A stretch of 64,000 bases of DNA, taken from contig JAIYAM010000009.1 of the NCBI GenBank assembly GCA_027489065.1, positions 1 to 64,000 of the forward strand, written 5' to 3'. The position numbers and the translations under genes were made by a program. Positions within the stretch are counted from its first letter, which is position 1, and each line of letters starts with the position of its first letter. Shown piece after piece: positions 52,606-60,900 of the stretch. The DNA is from Erythrobacteraceae bacterium. GTDB lineage: Bacteria; Pseudomonadota; Alphaproteobacteria; Sphingomonadales; Sphingomonadaceae. Under the pieces are notes generated by a model, which saw nothing but the letters and a program-made list of their open reading frames with translations, did not search any database and had not been told where the DNA came from.

Positions 52606-53028
52606 ATGAGTGACCGTAAGCAAACCAGAAGGCGCGCGCTCGCGTCTGCCGGCATCGCGGGCGGCGCGGCTTTGCTGCTGGCTGTGCCGGTTCTGGCGCA
52701 GGGCGGCGGGCTCGCCATGCTCGGCACGCTCACCAAGGGTGAATGGTCCATCAAGCAGCGCGGCAGCGCGGGCGAACGCAAGATCTGCGTCAAGTCGGGC
52801 GCCGAGCTGATCCAGCTCATGCACCGGGAGGGCGGGTGCAGCCAGTTCGTGGTGGAGGATAGTGCCGCGCGCGTCACGGTGCAGTACACCTGCCCCGGCA
52901 ACGGCTATGGCCGGACCAGCATCCGCCGTGAAACCGGCACACTGGTACAGGTGGAAAGCCAGGGCATCCACAACGGCATGCCGTTCGAGATCACCGCCGA
53001 GGCGCGCCGCACCGGCGGCCCCTGCTGA
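52606..53028 (+). CDS. DUF3617 family exported protein
   Basis: A 140-residue protein with an N-terminal hydrophobic signal (SAGIAGGAALLLAVPVLAQG), then GTLTKGEWSIKQRGS, KICVKSGAELIQLM and QYTCPGNGYGRTSIRRETG, a DUF3617-like layout with four cysteines. The family is exported to the periplasm and its function is unknown. The ATG at 52606 has a GGGGGA ribosome site; an ATG 30 bases earlier would extend the signal. It is between hslO and queC on the same strand. Confidence 0.85.
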   Translation: MSDRKQTRRRALASAGIAGGAALLLAVPVLAQGGGLAMLGTLTKGEWSIKQRGSAGERKICVKSGAELIQLMHREGGCSQFVVEDSAARVTVQYTCPGNGYGRTSIRRETGTLVQVESQGIHNGMPFEITAEARRTGGPC

Positions 53029-53073
53029 GCAGCGCGCGATTGCCTTTGCTTGCGCGCGTGTTAGGGCCGCGCC

Positions 53074-53772
53074 ATGAGCTTTCCTGAAGACACTCGCGCA
53101 AAGCCGCTCGCGGTCGTGCTCCTGTCCGGCGGGCTGGATTCGATGGTGACAGCGGCGCTCGCGCAGGAGGCCGGCTTCACGGTTCACGCGCTGACCGTCA
53201 ATTACGGCCAACGCCACAAGCTCGAGCTGGAATCCGCTGCACGCATCGCCGAGCGGCTGGGCCTTGCGCGTCACACCCAGATTGCGCTCGACCTGCGCGC
53301 TTTCGGCGGTTCGGCGCTGACCGACGCGATCGACGTGCCCAAGGGCGGGGTCGGGGATGACATTCCCGTGACCTATGTGCCCGCGCGCAACCTCGTGTTC
53401 CTCGCACTGACCACGGCCTGTGCCGAAGCGGCTGGCGCGCGCGACGTGTTCATCGGAGTCAACGCGCTCGACTACTCCGGCTATCCCGATTGTCGCCCTG
53501 AGTTCATTGCCAGCTTTGCCGAAACGGCGCGGCTCGGCACCAAGGCCGGGGTCGAGGGTGCTCCCTTCACCATCCATGCTCCGCTCCAGCACATGACCAA
53601 GGCGGACATCGCCCGCGAATGCGCTCGGTTGGGTCTTGATCCGGCCTGGAGCTGGTCTTGCTATGACCCCGCGCCCGAGGGGGTCGCCTGCGGACTCTGC
53701 GATTCCTGCCGCTTGCGGAAAAAGGGTTTTGCCGAGGCCGGGATTGTCGATAGCACGCCCTATAAGACGTGA
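53074..53772 (+). CDS. queC: 7-cyano-7-deazaguanine synthase
   Basis: QueC turns 7-carboxy-7-deazaguanine into preQ0 using ATP and ammonia, for queuosine in tRNA. The 232-residue protein has the PP-loop [30 protein letters not shown], and the zinc cluster with Cys in SWSCYDP and [15 protein letters not shown]. Length is normal. Its product feeds queuosine, on which GluQRS acts. A possible GTG start for the next gene overlaps its stop. Confidence 0.96.
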   Translation: MSFPEDTRAKPLAVVLLSGGLDSMVTAALAQEAGFTVHALTVNYGQRHKLELESAARIAERLGLARHTQIALDLRAFGGSALTDAIDVPKGGVGDDIPVTYVPARNLVFLALTTACAEAAGARDVFIGVNALDYSGYPDCRPEFIASFAETARLGTKAGVEGAPFTIHAPLQHMTKADIARECARLGLDPAWSWSCYDPAPEGVACGLCDSCRLRKKGFAEAGIVDSTPYKT

Positions 53773-53822
53773 TCGCTCCGACACCCGTCAACATTCGGAG
53801 CATATGGGATAGGGGATCGGCA

Positions 53823-55379
53823 TTGAGCCAGGATAGCACCTCACGCGAGGCGGCGAGCGAACAACCTGCGTCTGCCTACAGCTGGTACGTGCTCGGCGTG
53901 CTGGTGGTGGTCTACATCCTCAACTTCATCGATCGCCAGATTCTCTCGATCCTCGCGGTCGACATCAAGCGTGATCTGGCGCTGACCGACGGCCAGCTCG
54001 GCTTTCTCGGCGGTGCGGCTTTCGCGGTGTTCTATGCGCTGTTCGGAGTGCCGCTGGGAAGGCTGGCGGACCGCTGGCACCGCGTTCGGCTCCTGACGAT
54101 CGGCCTGGTGCTGTGGTCGACAATGACCGCGCTGTCAGGCTTCGCGCGCAACTACCTCACGCTTTCGCTGGCGCGCATGGGCGTGGGCGTGGGCGAGGCG
54201 ACGGCAAGCCCGACCGCGTATTCGCTGATCTCGGACTATTTCCCCTCGCGGCAGCGCGCGACGGCGCTCGCGATCTATTCCTCGGGGCTGTATATCGGGG
54301 GAGGCGTGTCGCTGCTGATCGGCGCCAAGATCTCGAAGGTCTGGGACGCGGCTTATCCGGGCGGGGGCTTGGCGGGGCTGGTTGGATGGCAGGCCGCGTT
54401 CCTTGCGGTGGGCGCGCCCGGTTTGCTGCTGGCGCTGTGGGTTGCCTCGCTGCGCGAACCAGCTCGCCCTGCCGCTCATGACGCGGGGGGACGCCATCCG
54501 CTCGTCGAGTTTCTTGTCGACCTGTCGATGCTGTTGCCGCCCTTCACCTTGTGGCACGCCCTGCGGCGCGGGCCTGCGGCCGCGATCGTCAACCTGGCGA
54601 TGGCGGCAGCCATGATCGGCCTGGCGGTGGTGATGATCCGGTTGACCGGAAACCTGCCCCAGTGGTCGGCGATAGCCTTTGGCTATTATGCCGTGTTCTC
54701 ATGGGCTGCGACATTGCGCAGGCACGATCCGGCGACTTTCAGCCTGATCTGGGGAACGCCTGCGTTTGTCTGCACGGCCCTGGGGTACGGGCTGGTCTCG
54801 CTCGTCGCTTACGCTCTGGCGTTCTGGTCCGCGCCCTATGCAGAAACGGTTCTGAAGCTTCCAAAAGCGCAGCTCGCCTTTGTGCTGGGCGGGAGCGGGG
54901 CGCTAGCAGGTTTTCTGGGGGTGATTCTCGGCGGGCGCATGTCGGACTGGTTGCGAGGGCGCAACCCGGCAGGCCGGATCCTCGTTGTCATGTTCGGCAC
55001 TCTCGCGCCGGCGGTGCCGATCTGGATCGGATTCACGACCACAGGCGCGGCGCTGTTCTACCTGATGAACTTCCTGGCCGTCATGTTTGCAGCCACCGCC
55101 TTGGGCGCCGCAGCGGCGACCACGCAGGACCTCGTGCTTCCCCGCATGCGGGGCACGGCCACCGCTTCGTTCTTCCTTGCGACGACGCTGGTGGGACTGG
55201 CGCTCGGCCCGTACATGGTCGGGCAGATCTCCGAGATCAGCGGGAGCATGAGGGTGGGGGTGCTATCGCTGATCGGCGTAGCGCCTGTTTCACTGGCTCT
55301 GCTGATCTACGCCTACCGGACGCTCCCGCAGGCCGAAGCGACGATGGAGATGCGCGCGCGGGCTGCGTTGGGCGAGTAA
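53823..55379 (+). CDS. Spinster-type MFS transporter
   Basis: A membrane transporter of about 518 residues with twelve helices: YVLGVLVVVYILNFIDRQIL, GFLGGAAFAVFYALFGVPLG and FLGVILGGRMSDWLRG (loop motif). The N-terminal FIDRQILSIL motif is typical of the spinster/sphingolipid-type MFS group common in sphingomonads. Start is unclear: TTG at 53823 has a good AGGGGA site, while an in-frame GTG at 53769 overlaps the queC stop. Substrate is unknown. It is followed by a 321-base gap. Confidence 0.88.
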   Translation: MSQDSTSREAASEQPASAYSWYVLGVLVVVYILNFIDRQILSILAVDIKRDLALTDGQLGFLGGAAFAVFYALFGVPLGRLADRWHRVRLLTIGLVLWSTMTALSGFARNYLTLSLARMGVGVGEATASPTAYSLISDYFPSRQRATALAIYSSGLYIGGGVSLLIGAKISKVWDAAYPGGGLAGLVGWQAAFLAVGAPGLLLALWVASLREPARPAAHDAGGRHPLVEFLVDLSMLLPPFTLWHALRRGPAAAIVNLAMAAAMIGLAVVMIRLTGNLPQWSAIAFGYYAVFSWAATLRRHDPATFSLIWGTPAFVCTALGYGLVSLVAYALAFWSAPYAETVLKLPKAQLAFVLGGSGALAGFLGVILGGRMSDWLRGRNPAGRILVVMFGTLAPAVPIWIGFTTTGAALFYLMNFLAVMFAATALGAAAATTQDLVLPRMRGTATASFFLATTLVGLALGPYMVGQISEISGSMRVGVLSLIGVAPVSLALLIYAYRTLPQAEATMEMRARAALGE

Positions 55380-55700
55380 GCCCAGGAGCCGAGGAAAGCC
55401 GGTCGGAGGCTGCGCGCTTAGGATCCTCGGGCGGGCACAAGCGCTGCGCTCTCGCCTCCTGTCGGGGGGCCAAGCGCACAAGCCGGTGAAGCTCGTCTGC
55501 GCTGGTTGGCATGCTTGCCGGGTGCACTGACCCACCGGGCAGATTGTTACCCGTTCTTGGTACCCCGATAGTCTGGTCGTCCGGCGGTGGTGAATAGCCT
55601 GGTCCCGTGACTTTCAGCGCCGTCAACTGCGCTGCGGCCATAACAAAAAAGGGGCCGGATCGCTCCGGCCCCTTTCCTGAAGTCTGTCTAGCGCTTTGGC
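55380..55700. other. 321-base intergenic gap with terminator
   Basis: Between the MFS gene and ompA (convergent). I see no gene, RNA or repeat besides the ompA terminator at 55645-55672 and some GC-rich stretches. Readings in it are shadows in various frames. Confidence 0.6.
55645..55672 (-). terminator. Intrinsic terminator of ompA
   Basis: On the minus strand, GGGGCCGGA-GCGA-TCCGGCCCC is followed by six T residues (six A on the plus strand at 55645-55650). It is a canonical rho-independent terminator 28 bases after the ompA stop. Confidence 0.9.
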
Positions 55701-56840
55701 TTACATGCCCGAGCCCGGACCGTAGGTCACTTCCACGCGACGGTTCTGCGCTTCGCGCACCCCGTCGGCAGTCGGAACCCGCGGCTGGCTTTCGCCGAAG
55801 GCCTGAGTGGTCATGCGGGCAGCGGGAACGCCGCGGCCGCCGAGGTAGCCCTTGACGGCGTCGGCACGACGCTGAGCGAGAGCCATGTTGTACTTCGGCG
55901 TGCCCGCGCGGTCGGTGTGACCGGCCAGCATCACGTTCGCCGTGCCGCAATTGGCGTAGGCAGTCGCAGCGCTATCCAGGATGCGAGCAGCCTCAGCCGT
56001 GACGTCCGACTTATCGAAGTCGAAGAACACGATGTACGGGCCCGTGTTGCACGCAACCTTCGGCGGGGGCGGCGGGGGCGGCGGAGGCGGCGGGGGCGGC
56101 GGCGGCGGGGGAGGCGGCGGCGGTGCTGCCACCGGTTCCGGCGCCGGCTTGCCGCCGAAGTTGTAGGTGATCGAGCCCAGCAGCGAGTGGCTCTTGAACT
56201 CGGTGTTCAGAGCGCGGCCGAGCGGATCCGTCAGGTTGACGTCCGGTGCGTTGAAGTAGCGATACTTCAGGCCAACATCCCAGTTGTCGCTGATCGGCGC
56301 ACGTACGCCGGCGATTGCCTGCCAGGCGAAGCCCGTGTCCGAATCGTTCCACACGCCCGGACCGTTCGCATTCACGCGGCCGTCGAGGTCAATGCGAGCG
56401 ACACCGACACCACCGCCGACGAAGCCCTGAATGCCATCGTCCGAACCGAAGTCGAGCATGCCGTTGAGCATGAAGCTCAGAGCGTTCGCTTCGCCGAGCG
56501 CGGCGCGGTTATCGTTGAAGCGGTTGAAGCCGCCACCCGGCAGCGGGTTCAGAGCGAGACCCTGAGTGCCAGCGGTCACGTCCTTCAGGTCCGCGGCCTT
56601 GTAGCTGGTCTCAGCCTCAAGCCGGAATGCACCGAAGTCATAACCGACAGCGGCACCGAAATCGTATCCGGTGTCGTAATTGGCCTTCGCGTCGCCGGGC
56701 ACGCCGTTGACATCGAACTTCTGGTCTTCGACGAGCATGACGCCGCCATCACCCTGGATGTACCACTGGCCATCACGGGCCATGGCGGGTGAGGCAAGCG
56801 CGGTCGAAGCCATCGCCATTCCTATGACGAGTTTGCGCAT
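55701..56840 (-). CDS. OmpA family outer membrane protein
   Basis: A 379-residue protein with signal peptide (MRKLVIGMAMASTALASPAMA, cleaved after AMA), an eight-strand beta-barrel part (residues ~25-240), a linker of 21 consecutive prolines (56061-56123) and a C-terminal OmpA domain that binds peptidoglycan (VFFDFDKSDVTAEAARIL, GHTDRAGTPKYNMALAQRRA). The ATG at 56840 has a GGGGAA site and gives a proper signal; an earlier reading would add 32 residues without one. It bridges outer membrane and cell wall. The poly-proline run needs EF-P for translation and probably varies in length between strains. Confidence 0.95.
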   Translation of the reverse strand: MRKLVIGMAMASTALASPAMARDGQWYIQGDGGVMLVEDQKFDVNGVPGDAKANYDTGYDFGAAVGYDFGAFRLEAETSYKAADLKDVTAGTQGLALNPLPGGGFNRFNDNRAALGEANALSFMLNGMLDFGSDDGIQGFVGGGVGVARIDLDGRVNANGPGVWNDSDTGFAWQAIAGVRAPISDNWDVGLKYRYFNAPDVNLTDPLGRALNTEFKSHSLLGSITYNFGGKPAPEPVAAPPPPPPPPPPPPPPPPPPPPPKVACNTGPYIVFFDFDKSDVTAEAARILDSAATAYANCGTANVMLAGHTDRAGTPKYNMALAQRRADAVKGYLGGRGVPAARMTTQAFGESQPRVPTADGVREAQNRRVEVTYGPGSGM

Positions 56841-57008
56841 ATCCAAAATTCCCCTTTGTATTAGACTTGAGGCACCGGCCGTCTCTATCTTTTCCCCCTG
56901 CGCGAGGCAAGCCGTCAATGCCCTCCGGTGTTGCAAGAATGTCGCGTTCGGCCCCCTTTGGCAAGAAAATGTTGGCGCCGAATGCCCGGAGTTCAGCCGT
57001 TCCGGGGT

Positions 57009-57473
57009 TCAAGGTCCGGCTACGGCGAGCACGCCGATCGCCCTCAACGCCTGAACAAGCGTGACGATCGCCGCTCGTGCTTCAACATCGACCACCGTCC
57101 CCCCGGTTGGCAGAGCGGGTGCCTGCGCGCGCTTCCATCCGGACCGGAACACCAGCAGGCAATCGGACGAGCGGTCGAAAAGCGCCATCCCCGACACGGG
57201 TGCGATGAAGTGCCACCCGCCGGCGATGAGCACGGCGATGCTGTCCTCGCGTCCTGCCCACGCCCCTGTCGCGGGAGCCGTTATCCGATAGCAGTCGGAG
57301 TCACTGGCGCCTGGCGGTGGCGAGGGCTGGGATGCGGTTACTGCGCGGGCGTGCAGTGCATCAAGGAGGCAAAGCGCCTGATTGACGAAGAATTCTTTCT
57401 GCGCCTGGCCGGCGATCAGGAGCGGCAGGCCTGCGACCGGCGTCGTGCTCGGAAAGGAAATGGGGTCGGGCAT
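57009..57473 (-). CDS. DUF2793 protein (GTA-linked)
   Basis: A 154-residue protein reading MPDPISFPSTTPVAGLPLLI, QKEFFVNQALCLLDALHARA, DCYRITAPATGAWAGRED and GGWHFIAPVSGMALFDRSSD, the DUF2793 pattern. These follow GTA or phage hub genes and are probably tail fibre-associated or capsid-decoration proteins; the function is unproven. It is the last gene of the minus-strand tail cluster, 15 bases after the hub gene stop. ompA lies downstream with a 168-base gap and a promoter of its own. Confidence 0.85.
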   Translation of the reverse strand: MPDPISFPSTTPVAGLPLLIAGQAQKEFFVNQALCLLDALHARAVTASQPSPPPGASDSDCYRITAPATGAWAGREDSIAVLIAGGWHFIAPVSGMALFDRSSDCLLVFRSGWKRAQAPALPTGGTVVDVEARAAIVTLVQALRAIGVLAVAGP

Positions 57474-57488
57474 GCAAGCCTCCGTTTG

Positions 57489-59669
57489 TCAGGATAATGA
57501 ACCGAGCCAAAGCGGCTCCGAGCGATCGAACGTGCCGATCTGCCTCACCCACAGCGCACCCGCGCCGAAGGTCGCGACGAGCGATGTGCGCTCGCTTGCA
57601 GTAAGGCGCAGTGACGCCACATCACACGGCCATGTCGCGTGCGGTACATCCGTCGGGCCGAAGCCGACCAGATAGGCTTCCCGCTCCTCGATCAACGCGA
57701 CGTCGACGCTGTCCTGCCAGCGCCACTGTCCCCGCGCGCGCCGTGTCCACTTGTAGACGATGGCGCCGTCGGCCTCGAGCAGCGCGCGGGGGTGAACCGG
57801 GCAGAGGGGCCGTCGTGACAGGCCAGCATTGGCGAGGTCCGCCAGAACCGCGCCCGGGTCGCTTGTGCCCATCGCCGCGATGCGCGAGCTTGGAAGCGGC
57901 GGGACGAGGAGCGGGTCGAGGGTCACGAGAGCGTCGTCGAGCAGGACGGCGCAGGTCTGCGCTGGATGTCCCGCGAAGGCAGCAGGCTCGGTGCCCCCCC
58001 GTCCTCTGAGAAGGCCCGTAAGGCGCCAGCGCCCGGCCCCGAGCGGCTGCGCTACACGGAACTGGAGCAGCTCGCCGCCGATCATCATGCGATTGGCGCC
58101 CGCTGCAAGGCCTGTCAGATCAGTGTCGGACAGGCTAAGGTCGTGGCCGACCAGATCGATCACAGCCTCGCTGCGAGGCTCGAACAGAACTGACGGCGAT
58201 GGCCCCAGTGGCTCGGCGAGCCTGCCCAGCACGGCCCGTTGCTTGCTGGTAGTGCCGATATCGACCATCGCGCTGCCCTGCACCACGAACAGGGCCGCCC
58301 CACGCCATGCGCTGTTCTCGGCAGAGGCCGCCGCGACGATCAGCGGGTTGGCCGGATTGGCATTGGCGTCCGCCGGCAGCTCGAGCGCTGCGAGCCGGGT
58401 TGCCGGGACGGGCATGTCGACAGGGGCAAGGCTCGCGCCCGCATCGGTCGGCCGCGGCGACGTGATGGTCGGGGCGAGGCGCTCAAGTTCGAGAGCGACT
58501 CCGCGGTCGAACCATTCCCAGCTTTTCAGCAGCCACTGTCCGGGGGTCTCGGGCAGGCGCACGATTGTGCCCGGCGTGAGGCGCGGGTCGAGCTCGCCGA
58601 TCCGCCAGGTCACGGTTTCGTGCTGCCAACGCGCCCGGTTGGCGCTTGCATCCGCAAGCTGGCGTGCGCCGGTCGCGGTCAGCGTGGCGGGAAGGTCGAT
58701 CATCAACTCGCGCCCCGCCTGACGCGTCCCGGCCGCGCGTTGCACACCGGTCTGATAGTCACGCGCCTCGTCGTAATAGCGCAAGGCGGATGGCGCGCGA
58801 GTAGGAACGCCGGACCTTTGCTTCTGACGGGTTTCGTCCTGCTGGCGATCGTCCGCCGCGAGCTGGGGGGGCAAAGTGACGATCGAATCCTCGACAACCT
58901 TGCGCGGCGCGATCGTGAGCCCCTCGGTCCCCGAGGTGCATACCAGCGGGATGACCTCGTCAATCGTCGCCAGGGTCGACGCGAGTGATCCGCCCTCGTC
59001 GGCGAACCCCCGCGTATGCACGAGCGGGGTCTGGGCCGGCAATGCCGCATCGGGCACGAGCTGCGCGAGCGACACACTCTCGTCACCGCCATCTGCGAAG
59101 ATCTCGAAGCTCAGTGCCGGGATGCGGTTGCCGTATTCGGCCAGCTCGAGGTTCTCGAAAACGACATAGGCACAATCGCGGAAGGCCGGCGCCTCGCCGC
59201 CCTTTGCGGCGGCGATGAGAGGATCGACCGGGTCATCGCCGAAGCCGCGATAGACCCGCAGAGAACCGCCGACCTTCAGGTCTTCTGCCGCGCCGCGCAA
59301 CAGGTTGCCGTCCGCCCAGATGCGCCCGACGCGGGCGATGGGCGTGCTCGAGAGCGCCACGGCGAAGGACGCCGCATAGGCGTAGACCGTTGTCGAAGGC
59401 TGTCCCTTGCCGCTGCTTTGCTTGTTCTTGCTCTCGATCAGATCGGTCGACCAGATGATTGTGCCTGGTACGCGCATGCGTCCGAACTGGCGCGCGATCG
59501 GCTGGCCGTAGCTCGAGGTGCTGACCGCCAGATCGCGCAGCCGCGGTCCTTCGCGCCCCTGCGGCCCGAAGATGCGCGCATCGATCTGCTGGCCGATGAG
59601 TGCGCCGATCGATCCACCGATCGGTCCTCCGAAAGCGGAGCCGAGAGCGGTGAGTACCAAAGTCGCCAT
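57489..59669 (-). CDS. GTA-like tail hub protein (gp15-like, short form)
   Basis: A 726-residue protein starting MATLVLTALGSAFGGPIGGS with a hydrophobic, Gly-rich start, then RLRDLAVSTSSYGQPIARQF, GRIWADGNLLRGAAEDLKVG and AFRDCAYVVFENLELAEYGN. These are the marks of the baseplate hub/gp15 of GTA-like clusters (and of phage tail proteins of this type). The Rhodobacter GTA gp15 is ~1300 residues with a TIM-barrel part; here the length is about half and I see no such barrel. The gene lies 11 bases after the NlpC/P60 gene stop. The ATG at 59669 begins a region conserved in such proteins; earlier readings are shadows. Confidence 0.85.
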   Translation of the reverse strand: MATLVLTALGSAFGGPIGGSIGALIGQQIDARIFGPQGREGPRLRDLAVSTSSYGQPIARQFGRMRVPGTIIWSTDLIESKNKQSSGKGQPSTTVYAYAASFAVALSSTPIARVGRIWADGNLLRGAAEDLKVGGSLRVYRGFGDDPVDPLIAAAKGGEAPAFRDCAYVVFENLELAEYGNRIPALSFEIFADGGDESVSLAQLVPDAALPAQTPLVHTRGFADEGGSLASTLATIDEVIPLVCTSGTEGLTIAPRKVVEDSIVTLPPQLAADDRQQDETRQKQRSGVPTRAPSALRYYDEARDYQTGVQRAAGTRQAGRELMIDLPATLTATGARQLADASANRARWQHETVTWRIGELDPRLTPGTIVRLPETPGQWLLKSWEWFDRGVALELERLAPTITSPRPTDAGASLAPVDMPVPATRLAALELPADANANPANPLIVAAASAENSAWRGAALFVVQGSAMVDIGTTSKQRAVLGRLAEPLGPSPSVLFEPRSEAVIDLVGHDLSLSDTDLTGLAAGANRMMIGGELLQFRVAQPLGAGRWRLTGLLRGRGGTEPAAFAGHPAQTCAVLLDDALVTLDPLLVPPLPSSRIAAMGTSDPGAVLADLANAGLSRRPLCPVHPRALLEADGAIVYKWTRRARGQWRWQDSVDVALIEEREAYLVGFGPTDVPHATWPCDVASLRLTASERTSLVATFGAGALWVRQIGTFDRSEPLWLGSLS

Positions 59670-59680
59670 GCCATTAGCCT

Positions 59681-60094
59681 TTAGAAGTTGGGAGCCGCGC
59701 GCCACCGGATCTGGACGCCCCAAGCCGGATCGATCGGTTGACGCACGACGCGCCGCAGCCCGGCATGGGCGTGCACGACGCTGTGCGTGTCTGCGGAGAT
59801 GACGAGGTGGTGCTGGCAGTTCGGCAGCGTGATGAGCATGATGTCGCCAGCCTTCACTGGACCCAAGGCAGGCGTCAGCCCCGACATCTCGGCCAAGGGC
59901 AGCAAATGCGCGATGTCGAGATTGCGCAGGCCATATCCGGTGGGAACGATCGGCCGCGCCCCGGCGGCCGCCAGCGCGGCGGACACCAGCCCGACACAGT
60001 CGAGGCCGGTCGCCGGATCGCGCCCGTGCAGCCGAAACGGACAGCCCACCAGCGCGACCGCGGCATCAGCCAAGGCCTCGGCGGATGGGATCAT
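59681..60094 (-). CDS. NlpC/P60 peptidase (GTA gp14-like)
   Basis: A 137-residue NlpC/P60 cysteine peptidase: the nucleophile in TGLDCVGLVSAALAAAG and the His in LPNCQHHLVISADTHS, followed by VVHAHAGLRRVVR. The small tail-associated form (GTA gp14) cleaves the recipient's peptidoglycan during injection. It overlaps the DUF2163 gene by four bases, and the hub gene follows. Confidence 0.9.
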   Translation of the reverse strand: MIPSAEALADAAVALVGCPFRLHGRDPATGLDCVGLVSAALAAAGARPIVPTGYGLRNLDIAHLLPLAEMSGLTPALGPVKAGDIMLITLPNCQHHLVISADTHSVVHAHAGLRRVVRQPIDPAWGVQIRWRAAPNF

Positions 60095-60900
60095 GACTGG
60101 CCGTAGCGGGCGAGCAGGTCATTGCCCGGCAGGAATGGCTCACCACGGAAGTTGGCGGCATTTCCGAAGCGCGCAGCGCATGTGGCTATGGTGTGATCGC
60201 ATCCTTCTCTGAGCTCCGCCAAGGTGCCGGCGGCAGTGCCAGCCACGAGAGGCCGATCCAGCACCAGCCAATCTTCCGCGGCGTCGATTACCCCGAAGGC
60301 GACCCCCGTCTGCGGGCCGCCCATCAGACGCAGGCGGCCGTCGACGTGGACTTCCGCTTCGACACCTGCGAGCCGCACCCTGTTGCGTTCGAGATCGATG
60401 GCGACCAGCGGGTGCAGGCTTGTGAACCGCGTGGCTGACAACCCGCAGCCCGGGCCGCAGAAACTCGCGCGGCATGTCGGGCTGGTGCGCGGCACCAGAT
60501 CCTGCTCGAGCAGGCTCTTGGTCGAACGAAGCTCGGCGGTGAACTGCGACTGGTTGTCCTCAATCCGGCCGATCTCCCCGGTGTAGAGCGTGTGATTATC
60601 GAGGCTCGTCCAGTCGACGGCGCCGATCTCGATCGCGGCTTCGTCGAACACGCCCGCAGCAAGATCAGCTTCGCGGATCGAGTCGTGATTGAGCGCGCCC
60701 TGCACCTCGGCGCTGTCGTTGGACAGCTCGGAAGTAAGCCGGATTGCTGCGGGAATCATGCCGGGAGCGGCGAGGTGCGTGATCCCGCCGAAGGTGAGGT
60801 CACGATTGTGGCTGGTGAAGCCGAGCGCCGTGCCGTCGCGGCGATAGATGCGCCAGAAAGTCGCCACCGTGTCGAGCTCACGATCGAAGAACACGCGCAT
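60091..60900 (-). CDS. DUF2163 tail protein (GTA gp13-like)
   Basis: A 269-residue protein: ATFWRIYRRDGTALGFTSHN, LTFGGITHLAAPGMIPAAIR, TCRASFCGPGCGLSATRFTS and GCDHTIATCAARFGNAANFR, the DUF2163 family with its conserved cysteines, at GTA gp13 position. Two Cys groups may bind an iron-sulfur cluster, as reported for related tail proteins of Rhodobacter GTA. It starts in a TAATG overlap with the gp12-like gene stop. Confidence 0.92.
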   Translation of the reverse strand: MRVFFDRELDTVATFWRIYRRDGTALGFTSHNRDLTFGGITHLAAPGMIPAAIRLTSELSNDSAEVQGALNHDSIREADLAAGVFDEAAIEIGAVDWTSLDNHTLYTGEIGRIEDNQSQFTAELRSTKSLLEQDLVPRTSPTCRASFCGPGCGLSATRFTSLHPLVAIDLERNRVRLAGVEAEVHVDGRLRLMGGPQTGVAFGVIDAAEDWLVLDRPLVAGTAAGTLAELREGCDHTIATCAARFGNAANFRGEPFLPGNDLLARYGQS

